From contig WVSL01000004.1 in NCBI GenBank assembly GCA_015689685.1, forward strand, positions 124,001 through 188,000: a stretch of 64,000 nt of DNA. The letters are read 5' to 3'. The notes under the pieces were generated by a model. It was not told the DNA's origin and made no database searches. It worked only from the letters and a program-made list of their open reading frames with translations. This document shows, piece by piece, positions 49,764 to 60,925 of the stretch. Each line of letters begins with the position of its first letter. Within the stretch, counting starts at the first letter, position 1. The position numbers were made by a program, and so were the translations under genes. Origin of the DNA: Rhodobacterales bacterium HKCCE2091 (GTDB lineage Bacteria > Pseudomonadota > Alphaproteobacteria > Rhodobacterales > Rhodobacteraceae).

Positions 49764-52172
49764 TCAGCCGCGGGGCTTGGCGCGGAGCGTTGGGTCGGCC
49801 TCGCGCGGGTTCTCGGGCCAGGGGTGCCTCGGGTAGCGCGCCCGCATGTCCTTGCGCACGTCGGCATAGCTGCCGTCCCAGAACCCCGGCAGGTCGGTCG
49901 TGACCTGCACCGGTCGGCCCGCGGGCGACAGGAGCGACATGCGGAGCGGCGTACGGTCACGTCCGATGCGGGGGTGCTCGGTGGTGCCGAACACTTCCTG
50001 CAGTCTCAACGCCACCTCCGGGGTCTCCCCGGAATAGTCGATCGGGACCGCGCGGCCGAGCGGACTTCGCCAGGCCGCGGGGGCGACGCGGTCGAGTTCC
50101 TGCGTCTCATCCCAGGTGAGCCAGGCCCGGAGCGCGGGTTCGGGGTCCAGCCGGGAGAGATCGGCCGCGCTGCGGGCAGTAGCGAGATAGGGCGAGAGCC
50201 AGTCCTCGAGCGCGCCGAGAAGCCCGGCGTCGCCGACATCGCGCAGGCCGGCCATCGCGATGCGGGCGCGAAGGCGGCTGGCGGCAGGCGTCCAGTTCAG
50301 GATCCCGATGCCGAGATCGCGGATGCCGTCGAGCAGGGCCGCGGTCACGGCCTCCCCGGGCGGGTCGGGCCAGGGGCGGTCGTCGAGCGCGATGGCGCCG
50401 AGCATCTCCTGCCGCCGTGCGAGGACGCGGCGGTCGCGGCGGGACCAGGCGCAGGTTTCGACCGGGTGGATGCGGTCCGCGAACAAGTCCCGCAGGGCCG
50501 ACTCCGCGATCGGCAGGGCGGAGCGGATGCGGGCCTGTCGCGTGTCCCCGTCGAGATCCGTGACCACCAGCAGGCGCTGCCCGGCCAGGGCGTCGCCCGG
50601 GTCGAGGACTGCCCCCTTGCCCCCCGACAGAAGGAACCGGGGATCATCGCCCGGTCGGTGGAGCGCGATGCGGTCGGGATAAGCCAGCGCGGCGAGTTCG
50701 GCCGGCGGGCGGCCGGGCCCGGCCGCGAACCGGGCGAGGCGCTTCGCCTCGGTCCGTATCTGCGCCGTCACCGCCCTGTCGCCACTCCCGTCCAGAAGCG
50801 CGCGAAGGCGGAGCGACAGGTCGGCCGAGGCGCCGCCCGCCGCGCCCCGCAGCGGATCGCGTTCGGACAGCAGCGCCGCCATTTCCGCCGCCCCACGCCC
50901 GCCCCGCGCCAGCATGTGGCCGAGCCGGGGGTGCAGCGGCATCGCCGCAAGCTCGCGCCCGTGCGCGGTGATCCGCCCGTCGTCGTCGAGCGCGCCGAGA
51001 CCCGCGAGCAGCGCCTTCGCCTCCGCCATCGCGCCTTCCGGCGGCGCGGTGAGGAAGGCCAGGCCCTCGGTGCCGCCCCACTGCGCCAGTTCCAGCGCGA
51101 AACCGGCGAGGTCTGCGGTCTCGATCTCCGCCGGGGGGAACATCGGCAGCGCGCCTTCCGCGCCCTTCGTCCAGTTGCGGTAGCACACACCCGGCGCGAC
51201 ACGGCCGGCGCGTCCGCGGCGCTGGTCGGCCTCAGCGCGGGACACGGGTTCGGTCACCAGCCGCGTCATGCCCGAGCCGGGATCGTACCGCGCCCGCCGT
51301 GCGCGGCCGCCATCCACGACCACGCGGATGTCCTCGATCGTCAGCGAGGTTTCCGCGATGGCGGTGGCGAGCACCAGCTTGCGGCCGGTTCGAAGCGGAC
51401 GGATCGCGGCGCGTTGTTCGGAAAACGGCAGGGCGCCGTAAAGCGGCTGCACCGTCACGCCCGCCGGAACGCGCAGGGCGGATGCGACCCGCCGGATCTC
51501 GCCCTCCCCCGGCAGGAAGGCGAGCACGCCGCCCTCGGTTTCCGCCAGCGCCGTCCCGATCAAGTCAGCCATCACCGTCTCGTACCGCGCGGCCTTCGGC
51601 GGCGGGGTATCCCGCCACGTCGTCTCCACCGGGTAGGCGCGGCCCTCGGACGACACGCGCGGCGCGTCGTCCAGCATCGCCGCGACCGAGCCCGCGTCGA
51701 GCGTCGCGGACATCACCAGGAGCGCGAGGTCGGGGCGCAGGGCCTGCCGGACCTCCCATGCCAGCGCGAGGCCGAGATCGGCGTTCAGCGAGCGTTCGTG
51801 GAACTCGTCGAAGATCACGACCGATACGCCGGGCAGGTCGGGCGCGTCCTGAAGCATCCGGGTCAGGATGCCCTCGGTCACGACCTCGATCCGGGTGGCT
51901 TTCGACACCGCGGTCTCCCCCCGGATGCGGTAGCCGACGGTTTCGCCTGCCTTCTCGCCCAGGGTTTCGGCCATCCGCTCCGCCGCGGCGCGGGCCGCGA
52001 GCCGCCGTGGTTCCAGCATCACGATCCGGCCCGGCCAGTGGCCCGCATCCAGCAGCGCAAGGGGGACCCGCGTGGTCTTGCCCGCGCCCGGCGGGGCCTC
52101 CAGCACCGCGCGCCCGGCACGCGCGAGCGCCGCGGTCAGCTCGGGGAGCACCGCTTCGATCGGCAGCGTCAT
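49764..52172 (-). CDS. hrpB: ATP-dependent helicase HrpB (DEAH family)
   Basis: The product is an 802-residue superfamily 2 helicase of the HrpB type, probably acting on RNA. Walker A is APPGAGKTTRVPLALL near residue 30, and motif II is FDEFHER. MSATLD is motif III, TAIAETSLTIEDIRVVVDGGRAR covers motifs IV-V, and QRRGRAGRVAPGVCYR is motif VI. The HrpB-specific C-terminus (LSPAGRPVQVTTDLPGFWDGSYADVRKDMRARYPRHPWPE) is complete. The ATG at 52172 is four bases after the stop of the DUF3108 gene, so they form an operon. The role of HrpB in bacteria is not well established. Confidence 0.95.
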   Translation of the reverse strand: MTLPIEAVLPELTAALARAGRAVLEAPPGAGKTTRVPLALLDAGHWPGRIVMLEPRRLAARAAAERMAETLGEKAGETVGYRIRGETAVSKATRIEVVTEGILTRMLQDAPDLPGVSVVIFDEFHERSLNADLGLALAWEVRQALRPDLALLVMSATLDAGSVAAMLDDAPRVSSEGRAYPVETTWRDTPPPKAARYETVMADLIGTALAETEGGVLAFLPGEGEIRRVASALRVPAGVTVQPLYGALPFSEQRAAIRPLRTGRKLVLATAIAETSLTIEDIRVVVDGGRARRARYDPGSGMTRLVTEPVSRAEADQRRGRAGRVAPGVCYRNWTKGAEGALPMFPPAEIETADLAGFALELAQWGGTEGLAFLTAPPEGAMAEAKALLAGLGALDDDGRITAHGRELAAMPLHPRLGHMLARGGRGAAEMAALLSERDPLRGAAGGASADLSLRLRALLDGSGDRAVTAQIRTEAKRLARFAAGPGRPPAELAALAYPDRIALHRPGDDPRFLLSGGKGAVLDPGDALAGQRLLVVTDLDGDTRQARIRSALPIAESALRDLFADRIHPVETCAWSRRDRRVLARRQEMLGAIALDDRPWPDPPGEAVTAALLDGIRDLGIGILNWTPAASRLRARIAMAGLRDVGDAGLLGALEDWLSPYLATARSAADLSRLDPEPALRAWLTWDETQELDRVAPAAWRSPLGRAVPIDYSGETPEVALRLQEVFGTTEHPRIGRDRTPLRMSLLSPAGRPVQVTTDLPGFWDGSYADVRKDMRARYPRHPWPENPREADPTLRAKPRG

Positions 52173-52176
52173 GGGG

Positions 52177-52890
52177 TCAGTTCCGGGTGATCCGCACCGC
52201 GCCATAAAGCGATTGCAGGTCGACCCGGGTCAAGACCCATCGCCCCTCCGCGGTTTCGGAGAAGAAGGCGGTGAAGGGGAAGTCCCTGCGCTCGGCGAGG
52301 TCTTCGGGCGGGAAACCGGCGACGCGGCGGTAGAGACCCTCGCAGGCCACGCCGCCTGCCATCGGGACCGGCGGGCCGACCACTAGGTCGGAGCGGCGGC
52401 GGCCGTCGAACACCGCCTCGCTCCAGCCGCAGAGCGCGTCGGACAGGCGCGGGCGGGCGAGCCGGTAGAGCGCCGACAGCGGGTCGACCGCGCCCGCCTG
52501 CGCCGCGGGGTCGACATCCCAAGGCTGCGGCGGATCGGCGGGCGTGATCGCGTCGACGACGGGCCGACCGCCGGAAAACCGCAGGGTCACGGTCGAGACG
52601 CGCCGGCCGGTATCGACGTCTTCGGCGTAGCTGGCGGGAACGGGCCGTTCCCCGTCGATCCGGCCCGCGGCCTCCATGTCGAAGCGGAGACTGCGGAACA
52701 CCGCGACCATGCCCGTGCTTTCCGCCCGTCCCGCCACGGCATAGGCGCCGCCATCCTCCCGCGCCGCGAGAACCAGCCGTGCGACGCGGACGCCGCCGAA
52801 CCGCACGTCGAACTCCTGCTGCGCCGTCTGCGCCGGGACGCCTGCGGCCATCAGGACGAGCCCGAGCGTGACGGCGACGATGCGGATCAT
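52177..52890 (-). CDS. DUF3108 exported protein
   Basis: The product is a 237-residue protein with a signal peptide at residues 1-20 ([19 protein letters not shown]). The mature part is beta-rich, in the DUF3108 pattern: [20 protein letters not shown]...[21 protein letters not shown]. Then come [11 protein letters not shown] and the C-terminal [34 protein letters not shown]. It is probably periplasmic or outer-membrane-linked; function unknown. I use ATG 52890, which places the signal peptide at the N-terminus; an upstream GTG (52923) adds charged residues. It is co-transcribed with hrpB. Confidence 0.8.
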   Translation of the reverse strand: MIRIVAVTLGLVLMAAGVPAQTAQQEFDVRFGGVRVARLVLAAREDGGAYAVAGRAESTGMVAVFRSLRFDMEAAGRIDGERPVPASYAEDVDTGRRVSTVTLRFSGGRPVVDAITPADPPQPWDVDPAAQAGAVDPLSALYRLARPRLSDALCGWSEAVFDGRRRSDLVVGPPVPMAGGVACEGLYRRVAGFPPEDLAERRDFPFTAFFSETAEGRWVLTRVDLQSLYGAVRITRN

Positions 52891-52992
52891 GGCACTGCTC
52901 TGACCTCTGTTCTTTCGCGCCACTGGACATCATCGGCAGGCCTGGGACAAGGTCTGCCCGACCAGAGCCTAGGCCGGGATGACGATGTTTCC

Positions 52993-53979
52993 ATGACGAC
53001 CGTGACCGATACCGGCGACCTCGCCGCGCGGCTGGCCCGCGGCGACCGCAGGGCGCTCGCGCGGGCGGTGACGCTGGTCGAAAGCACCCGCGCCGACCAC
53101 CGTGAGCAGGCGGCGGAGTTGATGGAGGCGGTGCGCGGCGCCGGCCGGGAAGCCCTGCGGATCGGCCTGTCCGGCACGCCGGGCGTCGGCAAGTCGAGCT
53201 TCATCGAGGCGTTCGGGTCGATGCTCGTGGAGGAAGGAAAGCGCGTTGCCGTCCTGGCGGTCGATCCGTCCTCGGCCCGGTCCGGCGGCTCGATCCTCGG
53301 CGACAAGACGCGGATGGAGCGGCTGTCGCGGATGCCGGAGGCCTTCATCCGGCCCTCGCCCTCGGCCACCCATCTCGGCGGCGTCGCCCGGCGCACGCGC
53401 GAGGCCGTGGGCCTGTGCGAGGCGGCCGGGTTCGACGTGGTGCTGATCGAGACCGTCGGCGTCGGCCAGTCCGAGACGATGGTCGCCGCGATGTGCGACC
53501 TGTTCGTTCTTCTGCTCGCGCCGGCCGGCGGGGACGAGTTGCAGGGAGTCAAGCGCGGGATCATGGAAATGGCCGACCTCGTCCTCGTGAACAAGGCGGA
53601 CGGCGATCTGAAGGCGACCGCGACCCGCACGGTCGCCGATTACGCCGGTGCCCTACGGCTTCTTCGGAAGCGGCCGCAGGACCCCGACGGCTTCCCCAAG
53701 GCGATGCCGGTCTCGGCGATGGAGGAGGCCGGGCTCGACACGGCCTGGGCCGAGATGCGGGCGCTGGCGGACTGGCGGCGGGCTTCGGGCTGGTGGGCCC
53801 GGACCCGCGCGGAACAGGCGGCGCACTGGTTCGAGGAGACCGTGCGCGAAGGCCTCCTGGCGCGGCTGCGGGACCCGGCCGCGCGGGCCGAGATGGACAG
53901 GCTGGCCGACGCGGTCGCACGCGGAGAAATCAGCGTGGAGGCCGCGGCGGCGGACATGCTCGGGCGGCTCGGCGGCTGA
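52993..53979 (+). CDS. meaB: methylmalonyl-CoA mutase-associated GTPase MeaB
   Basis: The product is a 328-residue G3E-family GTPase that protects and reloads adenosylcobalamin in methylmalonyl-CoA (or ethylmalonyl-CoA) mutase. The P-loop is GTPGVGKS at residues 61-68. [23 protein letters not shown] contains the Mg-binding and switch residues, ETVGVGQSE is the G3 motif, and LVNKADGD is the guanine-specifying NKxD. Many related bacteria use the ethylmalonyl-CoA pathway, which would require it; no mutase gene is in this window. ATG 52993 follows a 102-bp gap from the divergent DUF3108 gene. Confidence 0.95.
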   Translation: MTTVTDTGDLAARLARGDRRALARAVTLVESTRADHREQAAELMEAVRGAGREALRIGLSGTPGVGKSSFIEAFGSMLVEEGKRVAVLAVDPSSARSGGSILGDKTRMERLSRMPEAFIRPSPSATHLGGVARRTREAVGLCEAAGFDVVLIETVGVGQSETMVAAMCDLFVLLLAPAGGDELQGVKRGIMEMADLVLVNKADGDLKATATRTVADYAGALRLLRKRPQDPDGFPKAMPVSAMEEAGLDTAWAEMRALADWRRASGWWARTRAEQAAHWFEETVREGLLARLRDPAARAEMDRLADAVARGEISVEAAAADMLGRLGG

Positions 53980-54081
53980 CCCGGCGACTGGCCCGGCGGC
54001 CGGCACCGGCCCTGCATTAACGGCACCTTAACCAGCCGTCGGGAATCTGGGGCCGAACCCGATCATCGCACCCCGCCCGCC

Positions 54082-54960
54082 ATGTCCCGCGACCAGACCG
54101 ACAGCCCCCAGCTTTCCCTCGGCTTCTCGGAAGAGGCCCTGCGCGGCCTTGCCGATCTCGACGCGCGGCTGCCGCCCGCCGATGCCCGGACACGCCCCGC
54201 CTTCGATCGCGGCTACAGGATGACCGACCGCCTGTCGCCCGACGCCGCGGCCGGGGGCGGGCTGGTGACCGGCAAGGACGGAAGCAAGCGGCCGCATTAC
54301 TGGGGCCACCGAGAGCGTCTGCGCACCCGGTTCCTGTCCGGCGGTCACAAGGCCATGCCCGACTACGAGATACTCGAACTGCTGCTGTTCAACGCGATCC
54401 CGAAGATCGACGTGAAACCGCTGGCAAAGCGCCTTCTCGACGCGTTCGGGGACCTGAACGGCGTCGTCGCGGCGTCCGAGCATCGGCTCTGCCAGATCGA
54501 GGGCGCGACGCCGCGGGTCTACCTGCAACTCCGGATCGTCGAGGCCTTCGCGCACCGGATGGCGCAGGCGCAGGTCATGAACCGGGAGGTCGTGTCCTCA
54601 TGGGACGCGCTGATCTCCTACTGCCGTACCGCGATGGCGCACCGCGAGACGGAGCAGTTCCGCATCCTGTTCCTCGACCGGAAGAACGTGCTGATCGCGG
54701 ACGAGGAACAGGCCAAGGGCACCGTCGACCACGTCCCGGTCTACCCGCGCGAGGTGGTGAAGCGGGCGTTGGAACTTTCCGCATCGGCGCTCATCCTCGT
54801 CCACAACCACCCGTCCGGCGACCCGACCCCGAGCCCGCAGGACATCGAGATCACAAGCAGGATCGTAGAGGCCTGCGGGATCGTGGACATCACGGTGCAC
54901 GACCACGTCATCGTGGGGAAGGCGGCGGAGGTGTCGTTCCGGTCGGAGGGGTTGATGTGA
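54082..54960 (+). CDS. radC: RadC-family JAMM/MPN+ protein
   Basis: The product is a 292-residue protein with an N-terminal helix-hairpin-helix region ([30 protein letters not shown]...[15 protein letters not shown]). The C-terminal JAMM domain holds the metal-binding motif H-x-H-x7-S-x2-D, present as [14 protein letters not shown] near residue 241. The old DNA-repair name is not supported; natural transformation or other DNA functions have been proposed, and the biochemical role is uncertain. The ORF starts at ATG 54082 (alternatives farther in, e.g. MTDRLSP, are less likely). It converges with the next gene, 26 bp between stops. Confidence 0.92.
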   Translation: MSRDQTDSPQLSLGFSEEALRGLADLDARLPPADARTRPAFDRGYRMTDRLSPDAAAGGGLVTGKDGSKRPHYWGHRERLRTRFLSGGHKAMPDYEILELLLFNAIPKIDVKPLAKRLLDAFGDLNGVVAASEHRLCQIEGATPRVYLQLRIVEAFAHRMAQAQVMNREVVSSWDALISYCRTAMAHRETEQFRILFLDRKNVLIADEEQAKGTVDHVPVYPREVVKRALELSASALILVHNHPSGDPTPSPQDIEITSRIVEACGIVDITVHDHVIVGKAAEVSFRSEGLM

Positions 54961-54986
54961 GCGAAGAGTGGGCGCTGACAGCAAGG

Positions 54987-55624
54987 CTAGAGTTCCCGGA
55001 TATCCGGATGAACGTGATGGATATGTTTCGCCAGCCTGTGGCCGGCCGGCAATCCAAGCGCGTGGTCCGCCACGGCGAAGGCGGCGTTCCAGGTCTCCGC
55101 GCGCTCCGGGCCTTTCATGTCCGCGTCGTTGAGGAAGCTCACGAAGACAAGCTCCGCCGGGACGCCGTTGGCGCGCAGGAACCACAGATGCGCGATCCGG
55201 TTCGCGTACTGGAACAGGATCTCGGTCCACCTTGTCTCGGTTCGCACGCCCAGATCGGCGCGAACGAGATCGAACGATTTCTCGATCATCTCGCGCGATG
55301 ACGGGCTTGCCTGTGTGGGCGGTGAGAGAAATTCGGACAGGTGCGCCTTGGCTTCGACCAACACCACGCGGTCGCCCGCACGGCCGAGGGCATCCCATTG
55401 CGGACCGCGCCGGGGCCAGAAATCGGCGAGGGCAGCTCTTAGCTGCCCTGCGCCGACGAGTTCCAGGAAAGACCCATCGCGATATTCGGCGTAGTCGTCA
55501 TCTTCGAGCGGTGACAGCCATTCGACGACTGGAAACCCGTCGAGTCTGAGCCGGTCGGAGTTGGATGCAACAGCCCGCTGTATCCATTTCAGGCTACCCC
55601 GCGTGCCCTCCGGCTGGACGACCC

Positions 55625-55628
<4 letters not shown>
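54987..55628 (-). CDS. unknown protein, PD-(D/E)XK nuclease-like, coupled to rpoD
   Basis: The product is a 213-residue protein of a family I do not know by name. The strand [14 protein letters not shown] has the E-x-K core of PD-(D/E)XK nucleases, with an acidic residue before it ([10 protein letters not shown]). [35 protein letters not shown] and [12 protein letters not shown] are conserved-looking blocks that fit the end of the fold. The nuclease role is inference. The start is GTG 55628, whose bases overlap the rpoD stop (GTGA), so it is read from the rpoD message and follows the housekeeping sigma factor. No signal or membrane segment. Confidence 0.7.
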
Positions 55629-57607
<1,979 letters not shown>

Positions 57608-57667
57608 TCAGGCGGCTCCTTTCGGGGTGCAACTGATTCGGGCTGCCGATTAAGTGCCCTATCTAGC

Positions 57668-57684
57668 GCGAATCGCTGATTCGC
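57668..57684 (-). other. stem-loop in the dnaG-rpoD gap
   Basis: GCGAATC-AGC-GATTCGC is a perfect 7-bp stem with a 3-base loop, lying 9 bp after the dnaG stop in the transcript. There is no U-run behind it, so it looks less like an intrinsic terminator than a processing or attenuation element. The same gap in Escherichia coli carries a terminator and RNase site that set the dnaG/rpoD ratio; that parallel is inference. Confidence 0.45.
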
Positions 57685-57692
57685 ACAGCGGA

Positions 57693-59618
57693 TCAGCCCT
57701 TTTTTTCCTTCTTCCCCGCGCCCTTTATGACATCGAGGAAACGCTTTCTCTGGCTGGCGTAGTCCGGGCCGTCACTGGCCCCGGCGCCGGCCCCGTCGGG
57801 AACGGCCGGGCCTTCGGCGGCGTGCCGGGCCTGCACCGCGTGGTTGATGCGCCACGCCAGATGCGGATGAACGTCCGGCGAGGAGAGCTCCTCGCGCCCC
57901 TCGTCCCACTCGTGCTCGATCCCGCGACGCGCTGCCAGCTTGGCGAATTCCCCGTGGAGACACTGCTCTGCGATCGGGGTCGTGTCCTCGGCGCGGATCC
58001 ATGACTGCAGGCGCACATGGCCAAGTCCCATCAGCTTTTCAAGGCTTTCCGTCAAATTAGCGTCGTTCAGGCCGGAAAGGAGCGATTCGCGGTCACGGGC
58101 CTCGGTCCAGAGCAGGTGCCGCGCGATCGCGGCCTGGTCGGCATCGCCGGGCGAAAGCCGTTCGAGATCGGCCTCGAACCGGTCGATGAGACGGGGGTGA
58201 TGGGCCAGCGTGGCGAGGATGAGGGTGGTCCGCAGATCGGTTTCCGACAGCGTTCCGGCGGCCAGCGGCGACCCCGCCGTCTCGGCCCTGGGCGCGGTGC
58301 CGTCGGGCCGCGCCTTGCGGTCCCGCCGGGTCGTGGTGCGGAAGAATTGCCACAGCCGGTCGCGCAGATCCTGCCGGTAATACCTTTTCAACCCCTCGTC
58401 GGGGATCGCCGCGACCGCCGCCTGAAGCGCGGTTTCCAGCCCCGCGCGGCGTTCGGGCGTGTCGAACACGCCACCCTCGGTCTCGCGCCGCCACAGCATG
58501 TCGATCATCGGCTCGGCACGGTCGATCAGCGCCGTCATCGCCTCCGCGCCACCGGCACGGATCACCTCGTCGGGGTCCTGTCCCGCCGGCATCATCGCGA
58601 ATCGCAGGGTCTTGCCGGGCCCGAGCCGCGGCAGGGCGAGGTCGATCAGGTCCCGCGCCGCCTTCAGCCCGGCGCGGTCGCCGTCGAGCGCGATCACCGG
58701 CTCGTCGGCCATCCGCCACAGATGCGCGAGCTGGTGTTCGGTGATCGCCGTGCCGAGCGGGGCGACCGCGCCGCCGAAGCCGGCCTGGCTCAGCGCGATC
58801 ACGTCCATGTAGCCCTCGGCCACGATCAGCGTCGCGCCCTTCGCCACCGCCTCGCGCGCGGGCCCGTGGTTGTAGAGCGCGCGGCCCTTGTCGAAGAGGT
58901 CGGTCGCGCGGGTGTTGAGATACTTTGCCCAGGCATCTGCCGACATGGCGCGGCCGCCGAAGCCGATGCAGCGGCCCTGCGGGTCGCGGATCGGGAACAT
59001 GATGCGGTCGCGGAAGCCGTCGTAGGGCGCGCCGCCGTCGTCGGGCCGGGTCGCGATCCCGGCAGCGACGATCATGTCGGCGGGCATCCCCTTGTCGCGC
59101 AGCGCCCGGAACGCGCCTTGCCGGTCGTTCGGGGCGAAACCGATCTCGAACCGCGCCTGCGTCTCGGCCGACAGGCCCCGGCGTTCGAGATAGGCCCGCG
59201 CGTCGGCGGCGGCGCCGGTGCGCAGTTGCAGCCGGTAATGTGCGACTGCGGCCTCGGTGACCTCCGACAGCTCGGTCCGGCGGTCGGCCCGCGCCTTTTC
59301 CCGCGGGTCGGGTTCGGGCATTTCCATGCCCGCCTCGGCCGCGAGTATCTTCACGGCCTCCATGAAACTGACCTTTTCCGTTTCCTGAACGAACTTGAAA
59401 AGGTCGCCCTTCGCGTGGCAGCCGAAGCAGTAGTAGAACCCCTTCCGGCCATCGACGTGGAAGCTCGGCGTGTCCTCCTGGTGGAACGGGCAGGGGGCCC
59501 ACATATCGCGCTTGGTGGTGTTGGATTTGCCCCTGTCCCACATCACCTTGCGTCCCGCCACGTCCACGAGAGACACGCGGTTGCGCAGGTCGTCGATGAA
59601 ACCGGGGGGGAGACTCAT
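57693..59618 (-). CDS. dnaG: DNA primase
   Basis: This 641-residue replicative primase makes RNA primers at the fork. The N-terminal CHC2 zinc finger is CPFHQEDTPSFHVDGRKGFYYCFGCHAKGD (Cys, His, Cys, Cys). The TOPRIM catalytic core has VAEGYMDVIALSQAG and VIALDGDRAGLKA, whose Glu and Asp residues bind Mg. The C-terminal helicase-binding domain is divergent, as is normal. MSLPPGFIDDLRNRVSLVDVAGRKV is the typical start. The following gene is rpoD, the common macromolecular-synthesis order; rpsU is not adjacent here. Confidence 0.97.
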   Translation of the reverse strand: MSLPPGFIDDLRNRVSLVDVAGRKVMWDRGKSNTTKRDMWAPCPFHQEDTPSFHVDGRKGFYYCFGCHAKGDLFKFVQETEKVSFMEAVKILAAEAGMEMPEPDPREKARADRRTELSEVTEAAVAHYRLQLRTGAAADARAYLERRGLSAETQARFEIGFAPNDRQGAFRALRDKGMPADMIVAAGIATRPDDGGAPYDGFRDRIMFPIRDPQGRCIGFGGRAMSADAWAKYLNTRATDLFDKGRALYNHGPAREAVAKGATLIVAEGYMDVIALSQAGFGGAVAPLGTAITEHQLAHLWRMADEPVIALDGDRAGLKAARDLIDLALPRLGPGKTLRFAMMPAGQDPDEVIRAGGAEAMTALIDRAEPMIDMLWRRETEGGVFDTPERRAGLETALQAAVAAIPDEGLKRYYRQDLRDRLWQFFRTTTRRDRKARPDGTAPRAETAGSPLAAGTLSETDLRTTLILATLAHHPRLIDRFEADLERLSPGDADQAAIARHLLWTEARDRESLLSGLNDANLTESLEKLMGLGHVRLQSWIRAEDTTPIAEQCLHGEFAKLAARRGIEHEWDEGREELSSPDVHPHLAWRINHAVQARHAAEGPAVPDGAGAGASDGPDYASQRKRFLDVIKGAGKKEKKG

Positions 59619-59783
59619 GGCGCCAATATCGGGCCCGCGCCGGGCGGTGTCCAGCGGGCGCGGCGGGCTGGAAACGGGCTGTTCGGTAACCCCTTGTTCG
59701 CCAAGCTATTGTCAGACTCCTGCCACAATGTGATAGTCGGCGCAGGTGGGGCGTGTTTGTATCTGGTGTTCGGGGTAAGTGTC

Positions 59784-60359
59784 ATGACCCGTGTTCGGGA
59801 TGGCCTCTTTCAGGATTTTCTTTCCGACGAGAGCGGGGCGGTCAGCTCCGAAATGGTGGTGGTCGCGGCGATCGTGGTCGGGCTCGGGCTCGCCGCGGTG
59901 GTGGCGGTGAGCAGTGGCGCGCAGGGCCTGACGGAACGGATGTCCTCCGACGTCGGCAGCGTCACCCGGTTCACGCCGGTCCGCAGCCTGGTCAGCCCGC
60001 CGCCCGCGACCGAGCTTGCGAATTCCGCGCAGGCGCTGGCGCCGGGCACGGTGGTCAATCTCTACCAGATCTACGCCAACCCGGACATGCGGACGGTGAC
60101 CGAGCTCAGCGAATACGTCAGCTACTGGAGTTCGGTCGCGACCGGCGCGACCTCCGGCGGCTCCGGCGCGTCCGACGACAGCGCCGAGGAGGACGAACCG
60201 GTTCAGGATCCGCAGGTCCTGGCGGAGGCTCGGGATCACCTGATGATCGCGCTGGCCGCGCTGGAGGCCCGTGGGCTGGAGATCGAGGACCTCGACCTCG
60301 CGGACTTCGATCCAGCAGACTACGACATCGACTCGATCGTCGTCTTCACCAACGACTAG
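59784..60359 (+). CDS. pilin-like membrane-anchored protein
   Basis: The product is a 191-residue protein with a short basic leader, then DESGAVSSEMVVVAAIVVGLGLAAVVAV. This gives glycine 18 followed by a hydrophobic helix (24-44) with a glutamate at position +5 of the mature chain (Glu23). It is the pattern of type IVb/Flp prepilins and TadE-like pseudopilins. The remaining domain is soluble, Ser/Gly-linked (GATSGGSGASDDSAEEDEP) and ends in a very acidic helix (EIEDLDLADFDPADYDIDSI). No pilus genes are nearby, so export by a Tad system would rely on genes elsewhere. Function unknown. ATG 59784 has only a weak ribosome site. Confidence 0.6.
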   Translation: MTRVRDGLFQDFLSDESGAVSSEMVVVAAIVVGLGLAAVVAVSSGAQGLTERMSSDVGSVTRFTPVRSLVSPPPATELANSAQALAPGTVVNLYQIYANPDMRTVTELSEYVSYWSSVATGATSGGSGASDDSAEEDEPVQDPQVLAEARDHLMIALAALEARGLEIEDLDLADFDPADYDIDSIVVFTND

Positions 60360-60380
60360 GTCGCCAACGACTAGGTCGCC
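60351..60380. repeat. 15-bp direct duplication across two convergent stop codons
   Basis: AACGACTAGGTCGCC occurs twice in tandem (60351-60365 and 60366-60380). The first copy contains the TAG of the pilin-like gene; the second contains, on the other strand, the TAG of soxG. CTAG reads TAG on both strands, so a single ancestral copy would have served as the end of both genes. Confidence 0.85.
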
Positions 60381-60925
60381 AGCGACGCCCGCGCGGCGAC
60401 CCCCTTCATCGCGGTTTCGATCTCGTGGGCGGCGGTTGCCGCCATCGACCGGAACACCAGCAGAAGGTAAACGGCGTCGCCCGTGCGCATGATGAGCGCC
60501 GGCATGTGGCCGATCAGGCTGCGCGCGGTGTGACCGGGTTCGAACACGCCCGGCCGCAGGTCCAGCGGAGAGAGCCGTGCCAGGACTTCGCGCGCGTCCT
60601 CCCCGACGATCTCGATCCCGGCCCAGGCGTCGGACTGATCCGTGACCGCCGCGCCGTCGATGGCGTCGAGGGCCGGTCCGAAGACGAAACACTGGTCGAG
60701 CCCGGACCACGCAGCCAGCGAGCCGTCCGCACCGGTGGTGCTGCGTCCCGGCGCGGGGAAGGGTGCGCCGATCCGGTCCTTGAGCGCGGCCGAGACCGCC
60801 GCCTCCTGCCCCGGGTAGGGCGCGACCGACGTGATGGCGTCCGGCTGGAATGGCGCCGCCGCGCAGTTGCCGTGACGGATCGGAAGGATGCCGTCGAAGG
60901 GGTGTGTCGCGATCAGCTCAGCCAC
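60371..60925 (-). CDS. soxG: sarcosine oxidase gamma subunit
   Basis: The product is a 184-residue small subunit of the four-subunit sarcosine oxidase. It is recognised by position after soxA and by blocks such as DQCFVFGPALDAI, WAGIEIVGEDAREVLARLSPLDLRPGVFEPGHTARSLIGHM and VFRSMAATAAHEIETAM near the C-terminus. It packs against the alpha and beta subunits. I start it at GTG 60925, which overlaps the soxA stop by eight bases; a longer frame to 61045 lies wholly inside soxA. Its stop is in the second copy of a 15-bp duplication. Confidence 0.9.
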   Translation of the reverse strand: MAELIATHPFDGILPIRHGNCAAAPFQPDAITSVAPYPGQEAAVSAALKDRIGAPFPAPGRSTTGADGSLAAWSGLDQCFVFGPALDAIDGAAVTDQSDAWAGIEIVGEDAREVLARLSPLDLRPGVFEPGHTARSLIGHMPALIMRTGDAVYLLLVFRSMAATAAHEIETAMKGVAARASLAT

